DNA of 64,000 nt from Serripes groenlandicus (lineage: Eukaryota; Mollusca; Bivalvia; Cardiida; Cardiidae): assembly GCA_031761405.1 (NCBI GenBank), contig JASEVX010000375.1, forward strand, positions 1 to 64,000, read 5' to 3'. A program made the translations under genes and the position numbers. Under the pieces are notes generated by a model. It saw only the letters and a program-made list of their open reading frames with translations. It did no database searches and was not told the DNA's origin. Below are positions 1-12,195 of the stretch, piece by piece; the stretch's first letter is position 1; each line of letters opens with the position of its first letter.

Positions 1-655
1 ATGTCACAAGGAATACACATGTGAAATATGGTAGCCGTATCTGTTATGGTTCAAAAGTAATGGCCAAGGTTAAAGTTTTTTCCGAGAATGGCAACATATA
101 GGTCAAAGGTGAAGGTCGCAAGGTCAAAAATGTTGGTACTGACAGAAAGGTCATGTCACAAGGAATACACATGTGAAATATGGTAGCCGTACCTGTTATG
201 GTTCAAAAGTAATGGCAAAGGTTAAAGTTTTTTTCGAGAATGGCAACGTCTAGGTCAAAGGTCAAGGTCGCAAGGTCAAACATTTTGGTACTGACAGAAA
301 GGTAATGACACAAGGAATACACATGTGAAATATGGTAGCCGTACCTGTTATGGTTCAAAAGTAGTGGTCAAGGTTAAAGTTTTTTTGTGCAGACAGGCCA
401 AAAACTACATCTAGGTCAAAGGTCAAGGTCGCAAGGTCAAAAATTTTGGTACTGACAGAAAGGTCATGTCACAAGGAAAACACATGTGAATATGGTAGCC
501 GTACCTGTTATGGTTCAAAAGTAGTGGTCAAGGTTAAAGTTTTTTTTGTGCAGACAGACAGACAGACAGACAGACAGACGTGCAGACAGACAGACAGACA
601 GACAGGCCAAAAACTATATGCCCCCCGAATCGGAGATTCCGGGGGGGCATAATAA
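1..655 (+). mobile_element. 3' part of a pearl-like tandem-core element, cut by the window start
   Basis: Four imperfect copies of a core of about 152-163 bp start near 1, 151, 302 and 463; each holds the phrase 'ggtcaaggtcgcaaggtc'. They are followed by a (CAGA)n tract (551-604) and a G/C hairpin (621-648, six C then seven G around a short loop) ending in ATAATAA. Tandem cores, then a tetranucleotide microsatellite, then a palindromic end is the known architecture of bivalve 'pearl' elements, often regarded as non-autonomous Helitron-type elements. The family assignment is inferred from architecture only. The short ORF at 446-652 is repeat translation and not a gene. Confidence 0.6.
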
Positions 656-1285
656 GAAATATTTTGTGAAAATATGTCTCAAATATAAGCTTGTTTATCG
701 GTCGTGAACATCAAAACGCTTTTTCCTCAGTTCGTGACGTAGTTTCGTATTGCCAAAATAAAAAGGGAAGTAACTGGAAGTAAAATGTAAACTAAGAAAA
801 GTGACAAGTCTTGCGGATAAAAAATGTCGCTCGAAAAATTGATTTCTTATATATCACAAAACGAGTGCATTGGCCGAATGTAGGATAAAGAAAGATAATA
901 TAGAAATGCTTTTTTTCTCTCGAATGCTGTTGAATAAAACATGCACTAAAGCTTTGCCTGATTTTTTATTCACTTTCTTCGACGTCACAACGACTCGATT
1001 TTGACACGAGGTCAATATTTTGAAAGAATGCTCAAACACCTAATATTACAGATAGATAGCTAATATTACACACTTAAATGATTAAATATATGTGATATTT
1101 AATGGTTATTTGGCTTGAAACAAATTAAGAAAAGAACAAACTCTGATAAACAATAATTTTAGAAATAAAGAAAATCCGCACCCAATTAATATCGTACTAA
1201 TTGCCACGTTTTAAATAGTAATGGGACTCGCAACTGGCATTTCTCTTGCGCCATACATATATTGTATGCATCAATGATTTAAATA
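656..1285. other. AT-rich unassigned stretch
   Basis: No recognisable gene, repeat unit or RNA. Open frames are short and have no domain-like character. I see nothing to annotate. Confidence 0.5.
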
Positions 1286-2370
1286 AACAAGAGGGCCATG
1301 AGGCCCTAGAAGCGCTCACCTGAGAATGGGCTATTTAAGACTTAACTCTTTCAGTGTCAATGGAAATATCATCAAGACAAACTTTCTGACAAAATTTTAA
1401 GCAGCTCATGTCAACAAGATTTTCATTAAATTTGGCATTGTGACCTAGTTTTTGACCCATCATGACCCATATTCGAACTTGACCTAGATATCACTAAGAC
1501 AAATTTTCCAACATAGTTTCAACATGCTCAAGTTTAAAATGTGGCTTCCAGAGTGTTAACAAGATTTTCATTAAATTTAGCCTAGTGACCTAGTTTTGAC
1601 CCGACATGACCCATATTCAAACTTGGCCTAGATATCACTTAGACAAATATTCTGACAAAGTTTCAACATGCTCAAGTTTAAAATGTGGCTTCAAGAGTGT
1701 TAACAAGATTTTCCTTCAATTTGGCCTAGTGACCTAGTTTTTGACCAAATATGACCTATATTCGAACTTGGCCTAGATATCACTAAGACAAACATTCTTA
1801 GACAGGTTTCAACATGCTAAAGCAAAAAATGCGGCTTCCAGAGTGTTAACAATATTTTCATTAAATTTGGCCTAGTGACCTAGTTTTTGACCGAACATGA
1901 CCCATATTCAAACTTGGCCTAGATATCACTTAGACAAATATTCTGACAAAGTTTCAACATGCTCAAGTTTAAAATGTGGCTTCAAGAGTGTTAACAAGAT
2001 TTTCCTTCAATTTGGCCTAGTGCCCTAGTTTTTGACCAAACATGACCTATATTCAAACTTGGCCTAGATATCACTAAGACAAACATTTCTACAAAGTTTC
2101 AACATGCTAAAGCAAAAATTGCGGCTTCAAGAGTGTTAACAAGATTTTCCTTCAATTTGGCCTAGTGCCCTAGTTTTTGACCAAACATGACCTATATTCG
2201 AACTTGGCCTAGATATCACTAAGAAAAACATTCTGACAAAGTTTCAACATTGGATACAAAATGTTGCCTCTAGAGTATTAACAATCAAATGTTGACGACA
2301 AACGACGAACGACGGACAAAAGGCGATCACAAAAACCCACCTTGAGCACTTTGTGCTCTGGTAAGCTTAA
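1286..2370 (+). mobile_element. Pearl-like element with 145-bp core repeats
   Basis: Starts with 'aacaagagggccatgaggcc' and ends after 'gagcactttgtgctctggta'. The interior has six copies of a 144-146 bp core; the marker 'cctagatatcact' falls at 1483, 1627, 1772, 1918, 2063 and 2208. The last core runs into a short ACGACGGAC microsatellite (2290-2320). The same core, reverse-complemented, recurs at 56430-57030, so this is a dispersed family. No protein-coding capacity is seen. Confidence 0.65.
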
Positions 2371-2992
2371 AAAGGAGGAAGTACATGTCTTCAGCAATTT
2401 AACCGTTTTCTCAATGTTTTAAATGTTCAAAGGTGTTCATTGTTGCTTCAGACATGAAAGGGTTAAATAGCTTTTTATTGCATGTAGATTTAAATCCCAA
2501 ACTGTATTTGTTGTGGTTTTATTGACAAATACAATTTTCAAAAATCCTGGAATGAGTCATTAATGAAAACATTATGTGTATGTTTAGACTAATGAAACTT
2601 TTCCAGCGACATTGATACCTTGCATCAACTTTTTCTTGTTTTATATTGGGAAAACAATTTTTTAATCATGAAATGAAAAGATGAATGGCAGATGAATATT
2701 TACTACAATACTTAAGCCACCCATGCCCCTAGAAAGAATTCTAATACATAGGTCCCCCCCAATAACATCATCAAATTAAAATTCTATTGTTTTGTGGGAG
2801 TAAATAACAACACAATCTTTATTTGCGGGTTTTTATTAAATTTGACACTTAGTTTTGATATACAAAATGGAATCAATTTTCCTAAATATTTCTGGTTGTC
2901 TGCATATTTTACTACGTAGCGCAGATTTAAAACCTCGGTGAAAGTAGTCCGCGCAGTGTCTGAGGTCACAATTACGTATTTTCACTAGGTGG
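2371..2992. other. AT-rich unassigned stretch
   Basis: No feature recognised. There is one C run at 2753-2760 and otherwise unstructured AT-rich DNA. Confidence 0.45.
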
Positions 2993-3192
2993 GATACGGA
3001 ATTTTAATCTGTCTGAACTGCGCATGACAATCTACATGTATTTGCGCTGGAAAATGTACAGATATATAATAAATATATATATTAGCCACGCTTGGCAATA
3101 TTGGGTCTTATTATATGCCTGTTTATTTTCCGGTGGAAATACACGCAGATTGACATGCGCAAATACACCACGACAGATTAAAATTCCGTATC
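2993..3192. mobile_element. Small inverted-repeat element (MITE-like), 200 bp
   Basis: A perfect 21-bp inverted repeat bounds it: 2993-3013 (GATACGGAATTTTAATCTGT then C) and its complement at 3172-3192. A second inverted block, CGCATG/CATGCG, lies inside. Short overlapping ORFs on both strands are products of the inverted repeat. No target-site duplication was identified. Confidence 0.5.
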
Positions 3193-3407
3193 TATATGCG
3201 GTGTAAATACAAGATTGTGACGTCATACAGTGACGTGACCGGTTTGATGATGATATTGGGCGGGGCATACGTATTGGAATGCATTATGGGGCGTGGAGTA
3301 ATCATTGAAGCGATATTCATCCGCCCTTCATAATCTTAATTTTATGGTTAATAAAATGTAAACTCAATACATTTTCGCTGCTCATAGATTGTAGGTATAT
3401 AATAAAA

Positions 3408-3570
3408 GGAATATTATGTTGTGGGGTGGATAAATTAGTTCGTATTAACGACGCGTAGTGTGGGGAAATCCATATCTTAGCTCGACCTACGGTCTCGTAA
3501 GATATCGATTTTTCCATGCTACTTGTCATGGAATACGAACTCATTTATCCACCCCACAACATAATATTCC
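3408..3570. mobile_element. 163-bp near-perfect palindrome (MITE-like)
   Basis: Outer arms of about 38 bp (3408-3446 and 3532-3570) read GGAATATTATGTTGTGGGG inward on both strands. An inner inverted pair around 'gatatcttacgagaccg' lies in the middle. The whole could fold into one long hairpin. Superfamily unknown. Confidence 0.55.
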
Positions 3571-3670
3571 GTATTTATCCACTCTCTGCTTTGTCGTCAT
3601 TTAAAGTCATCCTGGCATGAAACAAGTTAAACTACACTTCTCAACTCTTTTTTTTCATAAAAAAACAGCA

Positions 3671-3960
3671 TTAACTCTTTCCCACCTATAGACACAGTCT
3701 GCAGCAAACAACTTTTGAAAACATCATGACAAAAAGAGAAATTGCTCAAAACAAGCAGATTTACTGTATGTGGGAAAGGGTTAAACAAAATTGGAGCGGA
3801 AAACTTTTGAAACGTTTGAAAAAAATATTGAATAGAGATGACATCAATGTGGTAAAAGAAATTGCTTATTATGAGCATTAATTACTCCTTTTGCCACAAT
3901 GATTACAAAGTTGTCTGCTTCAAAGGCACAAGACTGTGTCTGCATTGGGGAAATAGTTAA
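3671..3960. mobile_element. Two adjoining TTAA-MITEs, the second degenerate
   Basis: 3671-3784 is a shortened copy of the window's commonest repeat: TTAA, then CTCTTTCCC, a CTGCAGCA block, half of the central hairpin, and GGGAAAGGGTTAA. 3781-3960 shares its TTAA and continues as an older copy ending GGGGAAATAGTTAA. The family is described in full under 38258-38491. Confidence 0.6.
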
Positions 3961-3983
3961 CTCTCTGTTTTGGCATCATTCAA

Positions 3984-4040
3984 TGCACAGAGAGAGAGAG
4001 AGAGAGAGAAAGAAGAGAGAGAGAGAGAGGGGAGAGAGAC
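3984..4040 (+). repeat. (GA)n microsatellite
   Basis: Interrupted GA repeat followed by short CAGA units, lying directly before the pearl-like element that starts near 4092. Confidence 0.8.
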
Positions 4041-4091
4041 AGACAGACAGATACAGAGACTGAGAAAGATAGCAAGAGCAAGAGATAGAGA

Positions 4092-5072
4092 AACAAGAGG
4101 CCCATGAGGGCCTATGCTCTACTGGCATTGATCTGGCTTGTTTCAAAAGGATCCAATATGTCATCAATATTCAAATACCATCTAAGTTTGGTGAAGATCA
4201 GATAGTAAATGGAAGCTCTATTGTGTTCACAAGCTGTAATTTTGACAATTTCAAGGGCCATAATCCAGCCATGCATGGGTAGATCTGGCCGTTTTTTAGA
4301 AATGAACCAAACTCTTATGGATATCTAACTACTGTATAAGTTTGATTGAGATGCAATCAAAAATAAGGACTGTATCATGTTAACAAGCCCTATTATAGCA
4401 ATTTTGACAATTTCAAGGGCCATAATTCAGTCATGCATGGGGCGGATCTGGCTTGTTTTCGAAAGGAATCAAGCTCTCATAGATATCTAACTACTGTATA
4501 AGTTTGGTTGAGATACAATAAAAAGTGAAGACTGTATCGTGTTAACAAGCTCTTTTATAGCAATTTTGACCATTTCAAGGGCCATAATCCAGTCATGCAT
4601 AGGCGGATCTGGCTGGTTTTCGAAAGGAACCGAGCTCTCATGAATATATAACTACTGTATAAGTTTGATTGAGATACAATCAAAAATAAGGACTGTATCA
4701 TGTTAACAAGCCCTATTATAGCAATTTTGACAATTTCAAGGGCCATAATTCAGTCATGCATGGGGCGGATCTGGCTTGTTTTCAAAAGGAATCAAGCTCT
4801 CATAGATATCTAACTACTGTATAAGTTTGGTTGAGATACAATAAAAAGTGAAGACTGTATCGTGTTAACAAGCTCTTTTATAGCAATTTTCAAAAGGAAC
4901 CGAGCTCTCATGAATATCTAACTATTGTATAAGTTTGGTTGAGATACAATCAAAAGTGAAGACTGTATCGTGTTAACAAGAAATTGTTTACAGACGAACG
5001 GACGGACGCACACACAACGGACGAATCACCACGACATAAGCCCTTCTGGCCTTTGGCCAGTAGAGCTAAAAA
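4092..5072 (+). mobile_element. Pearl-like element with 162-bp core repeats
   Basis: Left end 'caagaggcccatgagggcct', then GCTCTACTGGC; right end GGCCAGTAGAGC, so the ends carry an 11-bp inverted repeat. Inside, the marker 'caagggccataa' recurs at 4252, 4414, 4576 and 4737, giving a 162-bp period with a further partial core. A GACGGACGCACAC-type microsatellite (4994-5020) precedes the end. Non-coding. Its architecture matches the elements at 1286 and 31254, but the core sequence is different. Confidence 0.65.
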
Positions 5073-5660
<588 letters not shown>

Positions 5661-5926
5661 CAGCTAGCACATTCACACGTACTTACCAACATGATAATAT
5701 AATATCTGGTACATTGAAATTTTATGAATTTAGAGCAGTACAATTACTGAATGCAACAGGAATGGGTTTAAATCATTTTCCTTGAAATGTTGATATTTGG
5801 CACTTGTAAGGTTTTAGATGGCAGACGAATTTAGCATCAGGCAGATCAATTCTTGTGTGATACATTGAAACTTCTCTTCCACATTTATCACTGCCTGCAG
5901 CCTTAATTTGATCCGGCTTTTTAAAC

Positions 5927-6095
5927 CTACCCTTTCCCACATACAACAAATCTGCAGCAGTAAACTTTGAAAAAACTATGGAGGAAAAAAAAAATCATTG
6001 TGATAAATGATGATAAGTAAATTTCTCCTTTTGTCACAATGTTTTCAAGTTTTCTGCTGCTGAGGCATCAAAAGTGTCTACTAGTGAAAAAGAGG
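5927..6095. mobile_element. Degenerate TTAA-MITE
   Basis: Recognisable 'accctttcccacatacaaca', a CTGCAGCAG block and 'tctccttttgtcacaatg'; the right end has decayed to GAAAAAGAGG. Confidence 0.5.
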
Positions 6096-6237
6096 TAAGA
6101 TTCTTCGGCTTTAAATGGTTGTTTAAGTAGCTCTCAAGGCAATATACTGGTACATTACCAGGACGCTGTGTTAGTTTTTATGCTATTACCGGAATCCAAA
6201 ATCCAAAATGCGTAGGATAGAACCATTACAGATTGTG

Positions 6238-6462
6238 TTAACCCTTTCCCACTTGAAGACGCATTCTGACACATCTGCAGCAGGCAACTTTTGAAATTTT
6301 GTAGCAAAATGAGAAATTGCTCATGATGAGCAATTTCCTATTTGCCACAATGTTTTTAACTGTATTCAATAATTAAACTCCCATTTATGGTCATTTTTGA
6401 GCATTTTTTCAGGATGTTTTTTAAGTTGTCTGCTGTAGATTTGTTGTATGTGGAAAAGGTTA
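6238..6462. mobile_element. TTAA-MITE, 'CACATA/TATGTGG' subtype
   Basis: TTAACCCTTTCCCACTTG at the left and TATGTGGAAAAGGTTA at the right. The central hairpin GAAATTGCTCATGATGAGC is intact. Full length (225 bp). Confidence 0.7.
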
Positions 6463-6465
6463 GGG

Positions 6466-6541
6466 TCTATGGTATGACACAAATGGGGATTGAATCCAGG
6501 TCTCTAGCTTTGAAGCAATGAGTCGATAGTCTGCTTTGACA
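6466..6541 (-). mobile_element. SINE-2 head fragment
   Basis: On the minus strand it reads GGATTCAATCCCC (B-box-like), then 'gtgtcataccatagacc'. This is the tRNA-like part of the SINE annotated complete at 40952. The body is missing. Confidence 0.4.
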
Positions 6542-6567
6542 ACATTTGATAATATCGCTGACCTACT

Positions 6568-6745
6568 TTAACCCTTTCCCTCATACGACAATTTTGCAGC
6601 AGACGACTTTTAACATATTTTGTCAAAAAATAAAAAATCTCTATAATTGAATGGATAACCTATGACTAAAAGTAGAAAACACTATGTTTTCAAAAAGCTG
6701 TGTGCTGCAGAGGCGTCAGAATGTCTATATGAGGAAAAGGGTTAA
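6568..6745. mobile_element. TTAA-MITE lacking its central hairpin
   Basis: Both ends are good (TTAACCCTTTCCCTCATACG and ATATGAGGAAAAGGGTTAA), but the copy is 178 bp. The central hairpin is absent: 'gtagaaaaca' runs straight into 'ctatgttttcaaaaagc'. It looks like a hairpin-deletion derivative. Confidence 0.75.
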
Positions 6746-7135
6746 CCCTTTCCAACTTACAGACACAATTTAACATGTCTGCTACAGATGACTTTGGAAA
6801 TTATTTTGGCAATAGGAGAAATTGCTGAATAAGTTAAAAACATTGTGACAAAAGGAGAAATTGCGCATTATGAGCCAATTTTCCTTATCCTTTAAACATT
6901 TTCAAAAGAGTCGTCTGCTTTGAAAAAATCTATGGAATTATGGACATCTGGCAGTTTTACGAATTGTATGAAAAGGAGAATTTCAAATTTTTAGCAAATT
7001 TCTTCTTTTTCCATTTATTATGAGCGATTTATTCCTTTGCCAAAATAGTTTCAACTCTATTCAATAATTCTGCTGTCATAAGTAGAAATTTTTGATAGTT
7101 ATGTTCCCAAAGTGTGTGCTGAACATATGTTTATT
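6742..7135. mobile_element. Degenerate TTAA-MITE complex
   Basis: Begins in the TTAA shared with the preceding copy. At least two overlapping decayed copies follow, recognisable by GACAAAAGGAGAAATTGC and GTCGTCTGCTTTG. Boundaries are uncertain. Confidence 0.4.
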
Positions 7136-7179
7136 AAGGGATAGGATTAACAAAACTTGAATTTCGTTTGTTTAAATGC

Positions 7180-7392
7180 GTTTTTAATGCCACTTTCAAA
7201 AAAATCTCCGGAGTAATTCAGTGCTACTCTTTCTTTTATCCTGACACCAGTGAGTCAGTCATAATGCTTACCTAACAACCCTGAGTGCCAAGGAGGAAAA
7301 GCCATTACTACCAGTTTTAATGTCTTTGATATGACCCGGCTGAGGATTGAACCCGCAACCTCCCGCACCCAAGGGACACCACCAGGTAATAG
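7180..7392 (-). mobile_element. SINE-2 copy, minus strand
   Basis: Read on the minus strand: a tRNA-like head with GGGTTCAATCCTC as B-box, 'gggtcatatcaaagac', then the body phrases 'ggtagtaatggc', 'tccttggcactcagggttg' and 'actgactcactggtgtcagg', with a decayed tail. It matches the complete copy at 40952. Confidence 0.6.
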
Positions 7393-7729
7393 AACTCACA
7401 AACTTCAATATAGATAATTAGGATGAGGCCCTATATTTGGCAATCAGTTGATCTGATTGAGCATAAACCCTCTAGCATCCAACGCCCATTTGTTGGTGTA
7501 CACTTTTTTATCTGAGCCCCCGTATGGAAATCATTTATCATGTAATGTTTTGTAATGTAATTTTAGATACCAATTGCTCTGATTGAGTATAAGCTTTCTA
7601 GCTTCTTTAGGCCCAGTTGATAGGGTGCACTATACTATGTACAGGCATCTAACAGGTGCAATTAAAATCAAGAGACAGAGTTAGATGAAAGGGGAGTCCA
7701 GCTGTGATACACTAGCTCTTTCCGAAAAG

Positions 7730-8815
7730 AACCCTTGGTTATTCAACTTGCTAAATGTAAAGCACTGAGTGGGAGACACTTCTAAATGTATAGCACTGAT
7801 GCACACATTGCTATTTTTACTTGCAAGGACCAGAACTAGACCTTTAGTTGAGTGGGTGACACTTCCAAGTGTATAGCACCCATACATGCGAGGCCATTTT
7901 CCTGGTAAGGACCATTACTAGACATCTAGTTGAGTGGGAGACATCTAGTTGAGTAGGAGACACTTCCTAATGTATAGCACCCATATAATTATGCGAGGCC
8001 ATTTTTCCTGGCAAGGACCATTAATAGACCGCTATTTGATTGAGAGACACTTCCAAAAGTATAGCACCCATATATATGAGGCCATTTTTCCTGGTAAGGA
8101 CCAGTACTAGACATCTAGTTGAATGGGAGACACTTCCAAATGTATAGCACCCATATATGCGAGGCCATTTTTCCTGGTAAGGACCAGTACTAGACATCTA
8201 GTTGAATGGGAGACACTTCCAAATGTATAGCACCCATATATGCGAGGTCATTTTTCCTGGTAAGGCCTGAGTACTAGACATCTAGTTGAGTGGGTGACAC
8301 TTCCAAATGTATAGCACCCATATATGCGAGGCCATTTCTCCTGGTAAAAACCAGTACTAGACCTCTAGTTGAGTGGGAGACACTTCCAAATGTAAAGCAC
8401 CCATATATGCGAGGCCATTTTTCCCAGTAAGGACCAGTACTAAACCTCTAGTTGAGTAGAAGACACTTCCAAATGTATAGCACTCATACATGCGAGGCCA
8501 TTTTTACTTGCAAGGACCAGTACTAAACCTCTAGTTGAGTGAGTGACACTTCTAAATGTATAGCACTGATACATGCAAGGCCATTTTTACTTGCAAGGAC
8601 CAGTTCTAGACTTCTAGTTGAGTGAGTGACACATCCAAATGTATAGCACTGATACATGCAAGACCATTTTTACTTGCAAGGACCAGTACTAGACCTCTAG
8701 TTGAGTGGGAGACACTTCCAAGTGTATAGCACTGATACACACCAGGCCATTTTTACTAGCAAAGACCAGTTCTAGAATCTGGTTGAGTGGGAGACACTAC
8801 CAAGCACCTCATTAG
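7730..8815 (+). repeat. Satellite of 83-84 bp units, about 13 copies
   Basis: The marker 'gagacacttcc' (or gtgacacttcc) recurs at 7773, 7856, 7957, 8043, 8127, 8210, 8294, 8377, 8461, 8543, 8627, 8711 and 8795. Steps are 82-86 bp except for one of 101 bp. Each unit also holds 'tgtatagcac' and 'ctagttgagtggg'. The middle units (8043-8461) are the most alike. Non-coding. Confidence 0.85.
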
Positions 8816-8835
8816 TTTCAAGAACAAGATCAAGA

Positions 8836-8912
8836 AGGATCGGGATTTGATCCGTAAACCTCTTGATTGACAGTCAAGCATGTTAACCACTAGATCACCA
8901 AGTCACTCAAGT
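8836..8912 (-). mobile_element. tRNA-like head (SINE-derived), minus strand
   Basis: Minus strand: TGGTGATCTAGTGGTTA (A-box-like), about 25 bases on an anticodon-region stretch, and GGATCAAATCCC (B-box-like). Spacing resembles a tRNA, but the stems do not pair cleanly and no SINE body follows. I read it as a retroposed tRNA-like fragment. Confidence 0.4.
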
Positions 8913-9123
8913 TCTTGAGTTATGATGTGACCAAGGTTCGTACTCACTCACTCAGATTTGTCATTTTGTGTAGGTTTCTACATAACATCTTATAAATAGA
9001 TATGTCAAATTAATTAGACCCATTTTAGAACAAGGAAAGTCAAGTTCTTGAGATATTTTATTGTAATGTATATGTCCATGTTTCAACTTGTAAATGGATA
9101 TGTTCTTTTTAAAATTAAACTTT

Positions 9124-9545
9124 TAACAAATTCCATAAACAACAAACCTGCAGAAGACAATTATATTGAATACCTTTATAAATGAAAGAACAATTTTATA
9201 ATACATTTGAAAGCACTGTGGCAAAAGTAGAATTTGTTCATTTTGGGCAATTTCTCCTTTTGCATCACAATGTTCATCTTGTAAATAAATATGTTCATTT
9301 ATTAGACCCATTTAACCATTTTCCTCATACAACAAATCTGCAAAACCTAAATAAATGAAATTGTAATTTTTTAATACAGTTGAAATTAAGCATTGTGGCT
9401 AAAGGAGAAGTTGCTAATTTTGAGCTAATTTTGAGCAATTTCTCCTTCTGCAACCCATGCAATCTTTTTAACTGTATTCAATAATAATTCTCCAAAAGTC
9501 AGGTCTTCTGCTGCAGATGCGTCTGCAAGTGGGAATGGGTGAAGA
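9124..9545. mobile_element. Two decayed TTAA-MITEs
   Basis: 9124-9310 keeps GGCAATTTCTCCTTTTGC. 9310-9545 keeps 'aaccattttcctcatacaac', a duplicated loop (TTTTGAGC twice) and CTGCTGCAGATGCGTC. TTAA flanks are mostly lost. Confidence 0.45.
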
Positions 9546-9984
9546 ACAGAGAAGACTTTCTCCTTTTTTCTCTCAGCATTTTCAAAAAAATAATCATCCA
9601 CACTTGTCTGACCACTGTGACCAAGACAAAATTAATGGTACTTGTAAATTACAAAGGTTAATATTATAACTGAAAAATCTAAAAATACCATACAAACAGA
9701 CAGACTGCAGCTGTCTGACTCGGGAAAAGAGACATAAAATTGGTCCCAAGGTTAATCCTCATAAAAACTGAATAAAGTAAGGTCATTAAGACACTGAACT
9801 GCGATATTATGGCATCCAGAAAATGTCTAACTTTTTATCTGGCAGAATCTATTTCATGTTGCTTTTTTTCAAAATGTCTGCAGCCATACTTCTGGAAACC
9901 CAAAATAGGGCATTTGCAGATACATTAGCGGACAAGATTAGGAGAAGTGAACTGGTCTTTTCCCATCCATATCTCCCTTATGAC

Positions 9985-10045
9985 TCCACTAAAACCTATA
10001 TTGTGGGTACTCAAAAGAAAGGTCTCGCTGAGACACATTCTTTCT
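9985..10045. repeat. Partial copy of a dispersed 75-bp palindrome
   Basis: 'aacctatattgtgggtactc' then AAAAGAAAGGTCTCGCTGAGA is the left arm and loop of the palindrome seen complete at 10704-10782. The right arm is replaced by a SINE-1 body. Confidence 0.5.
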
Positions 10046-10256
10046 GATGTTTGACAAAAGTCACTGTAACAAGCGTCATTCGTCTTCCACCAATGGGTTT
10101 ACAGTCTAGATGGAAAAGCAGCCAGTTGCTTGGAAAAGACTGTTGTGTGGAGTACTGGTTTGAGAAAGCCAGGAAACACATGTGTAGATGAACTGGCCGC
10201 CGTGATATGACTGAAAAGTTGTTGAAAACGCCGTTAAACCCCAAACAATCAATCAT
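10046..10256 (+). mobile_element. SINE-1 copy, 5'-truncated
   Basis: Matches the body and tail of the full SINE-1 at 36870-37121: 'gtttgacaaaagtcac', 'ggaaaagcagccagttgctt', 'gaactggccgccgtgatatg', 'aaagttgttgaaaacgccgt', and an AATCAATCAATT-type end. The tRNA-like head is missing. Confidence 0.65.
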
Positions 10257-10435
10257 TAGGTCTAACATTTTATTTGGCAGAATTTATTTTGTGTTGCTTC
10301 AGCAAAGAATCAAAATGAGGAATACTCCAGGAAAACAAACCTTAGGGCATTAACAGAACACCTGAGCATTTGTGATACATGACACCAAATGGTCCCTAAG
10401 TTAATCCACATCAATACTAAATGAAGTTAGGTCCT

Positions 10436-10622
10436 TTAACCCTTTCCCTCATATAGACGCTTTCTGACGCCTCTGCAGCAGACGTGCAATTTCTCCTTTT
10501 GCCACAATTGTTTTCCACTTTTTGGCATAGTTTATCCATTCAATTATAGAGATTTTCTATTTTTTGTCAAAATATGTTCAAAGTCGTCTGCTGCAGAATT
10601 GTCGTATGAGGGAAAGGGTTAA
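10436..10622. mobile_element. TTAA-MITE with internal deletion
   Basis: Ends are intact (TTAACCCTTTCCCTCATATA and GAGGGAAAGGGTTAA). It is 187 bp because the left half of the central hairpin is gone. CTGCAGCAGACG and GTCGTCTGCTGCAG blocks are present. Confidence 0.8.
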
Positions 10623-10703
10623 GTTGTTAGCTAAGTTGTCAGAGGACTAGATAAGAACGAGTAAACTGGTCTTATTCCAACAATATCTCTCTTCTGACTA
10701 TAG

Positions 10704-10782
10704 TAAACCCTATGTTGTGTGTACTCAAAAGAATCATCTCACTGATACAATTCTTTTGAGTACCCACAACATAGGGTTTGGT
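10704..10782. repeat. Dispersed 75-bp palindrome (reference copy)
   Basis: Arms AAACCCTATGTTGTG and CACAACATAGGGTTT with inner arms ACTCAAAAGAAT and ATTCTTTTGAGT; the loop is CATCTCACTGATACA. Related copies lie at 9985, 35866, 38620 and 39066. It is probably a small foldback element. TSD not determined. Confidence 0.6.
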
Positions 10783-11243
10783 GGTCAACTAAGGATTTGA
10801 GGATGTGAAATACCCATCTTATCTAGGTCTAATTTTGTTTGTTTGGCTGAGTTTACTTTGTGTTACTGCAGGAAAAATGCTCCAGAAAAACCCAACACCT
10901 GAGCAATTTGCACGGCCGCTGAAGCTACACGATAGCGGACAAGATGCAGTCAGGAAAATACTTCGCTGTACGTAATTGTCGGATCAAGTTGAGACGACCT
11001 GTTAAAGGAAGTCATCAGATCTTAACGAGCGATTCCTACTGCAGAAAGTATACAACTAAACGGAAGTTAATTAACGTTCTAATAATATAAGAAATACTAA
11101 ATTAAAAGAAAAATATTTACTAAATTAATGTTAAACTTTGTACACATAACAACAAGTATATGTATTACAAAAAGATATTTTTTGTGGGATTCGAACCTTC
11201 GACGCATTCGCATGGTATTTATAATTGATGTACTCCGGACGAG

Positions 11244-11562
11244 TACTTTTTTATTTCTTCACCATTTTTAATGAAACATGGCGCAGTCTACGGTGCTTAC
11301 AATGTCCTATCTCTGGGTTTTTTACAGGAGTTTGATTGGTGGTCTAGTTTTTTCAAACACTTCGACGAACCTGTTCTCAAAATCCAGTTTAAATAATGCT
11401 CCGGCTGTCGGCGATCTTGATACATTTTGAGAACAGGTTCGTCAAAGTGTTTGTAAAAACTAAACCACTAAACAAACTCTGTTAAAAACCGCGGATAGGT
11501 CTCTGTAAGCGGCGTAGACTGCGCCATGTTTCATTAAAAATGATGAAGAAATAAAAAAGTTA
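11244..11562. mobile_element. 319-bp palindromic element (MITE-like)
   Basis: Long inverted arms: 11244-11388 and 11421-11562 pair over most of their length. The outer 50 bp (ACTTTTTTATTTCTTCA, then ATGAAACATGGCGCAGTC) are nearly perfect; both arms also carry GAACCTGTTCTCAAAA or its complement. The left boundary abuts a tRNA-like B-box (GGTTCGAATCCC, minus strand, 11186-11197). Superfamily unknown. Confidence 0.55.
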
Positions 11563-11639
11563 CCTTTGTTTTTACTTCTAAACCGAAGTAAAATACTGCT
11601 GTCCGCCGTAGCATTGTTACATCAAAAGTCATGTGGTAT

Positions 11640-11720
11640 ACACACACTGATAATGCTAACCCCACACTTCTGAGTGCCAAGAAGGAGAAGCCATTTCTAC
11701 CATTTATGATTAGCATTAGC
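11640..11720 (-). mobile_element. SINE-2 body fragment
   Basis: On the minus strand it contains the SINE-2 phrases for 'ggcttctccttcttggcactc' and 'ggggttagcattatcagtg'. It is part of the duplicated segment. Confidence 0.45.
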
Positions 11721-11837
11721 AGAAAAAAATCAAAATGAGCAAAACCAAGCATACTATTAGGTCATTTTGCAGATCACCCTGAGCATTTGTGCAGTCTCAT
11801 CTGATTCTGCACAGTTTACTGATAAGTTGAAATAGCA

Positions 11838-12058
11838 TTAACCATATATCCCTCATACGACAATTCTGCAGCAGACAACTTTGAACATATTTTGTCAAAA
11901 AATGGAAAATCTCTTTAACCTATGACTAAAAGTGGAAAACATTGTGTCAAAAAGGAGAAATTGCTCGTTTTGAGCAATTTCTTCTTTTGTCACTATGTTT
12001 TCGAAAAGCCGTTTCCTGCAGAGGTGTTAGAAAGTGGCTATATGAGGGAAAGGGTTAA
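11838..12058. mobile_element. TTAA-MITE
   Basis: TTAACCATATATCCCTCATA (left end mutated) to GAGGGAAAGGGTTAA; 221 bp. The central hairpin GAAATTGCTCGTTTTGAGC is intact. Confidence 0.75.
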
Positions 12059-12059
12059 T

Positions 12060-12195
12060 TAATGCCACTTTCAACACTTTTTTACCCAGTTAGCAGTACT
12101 TTAAAAGCTACAGGTCCATTTATCCTGACACCTGCATCCAGTCAGTCATAATGCTAATCCCACAATTCTGAGTGCCAAGGAGGAGAAGCCATTAC
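12060..12195 (-). mobile_element. SINE-2 fragment
   Basis: Minus-strand SINE-2 body with its 3' region ('actgactggatgcaggtgtc', 'aaatggacctgtag') but no tRNA-like head. It lies in the second copy of the tandem duplication. Confidence 0.5.
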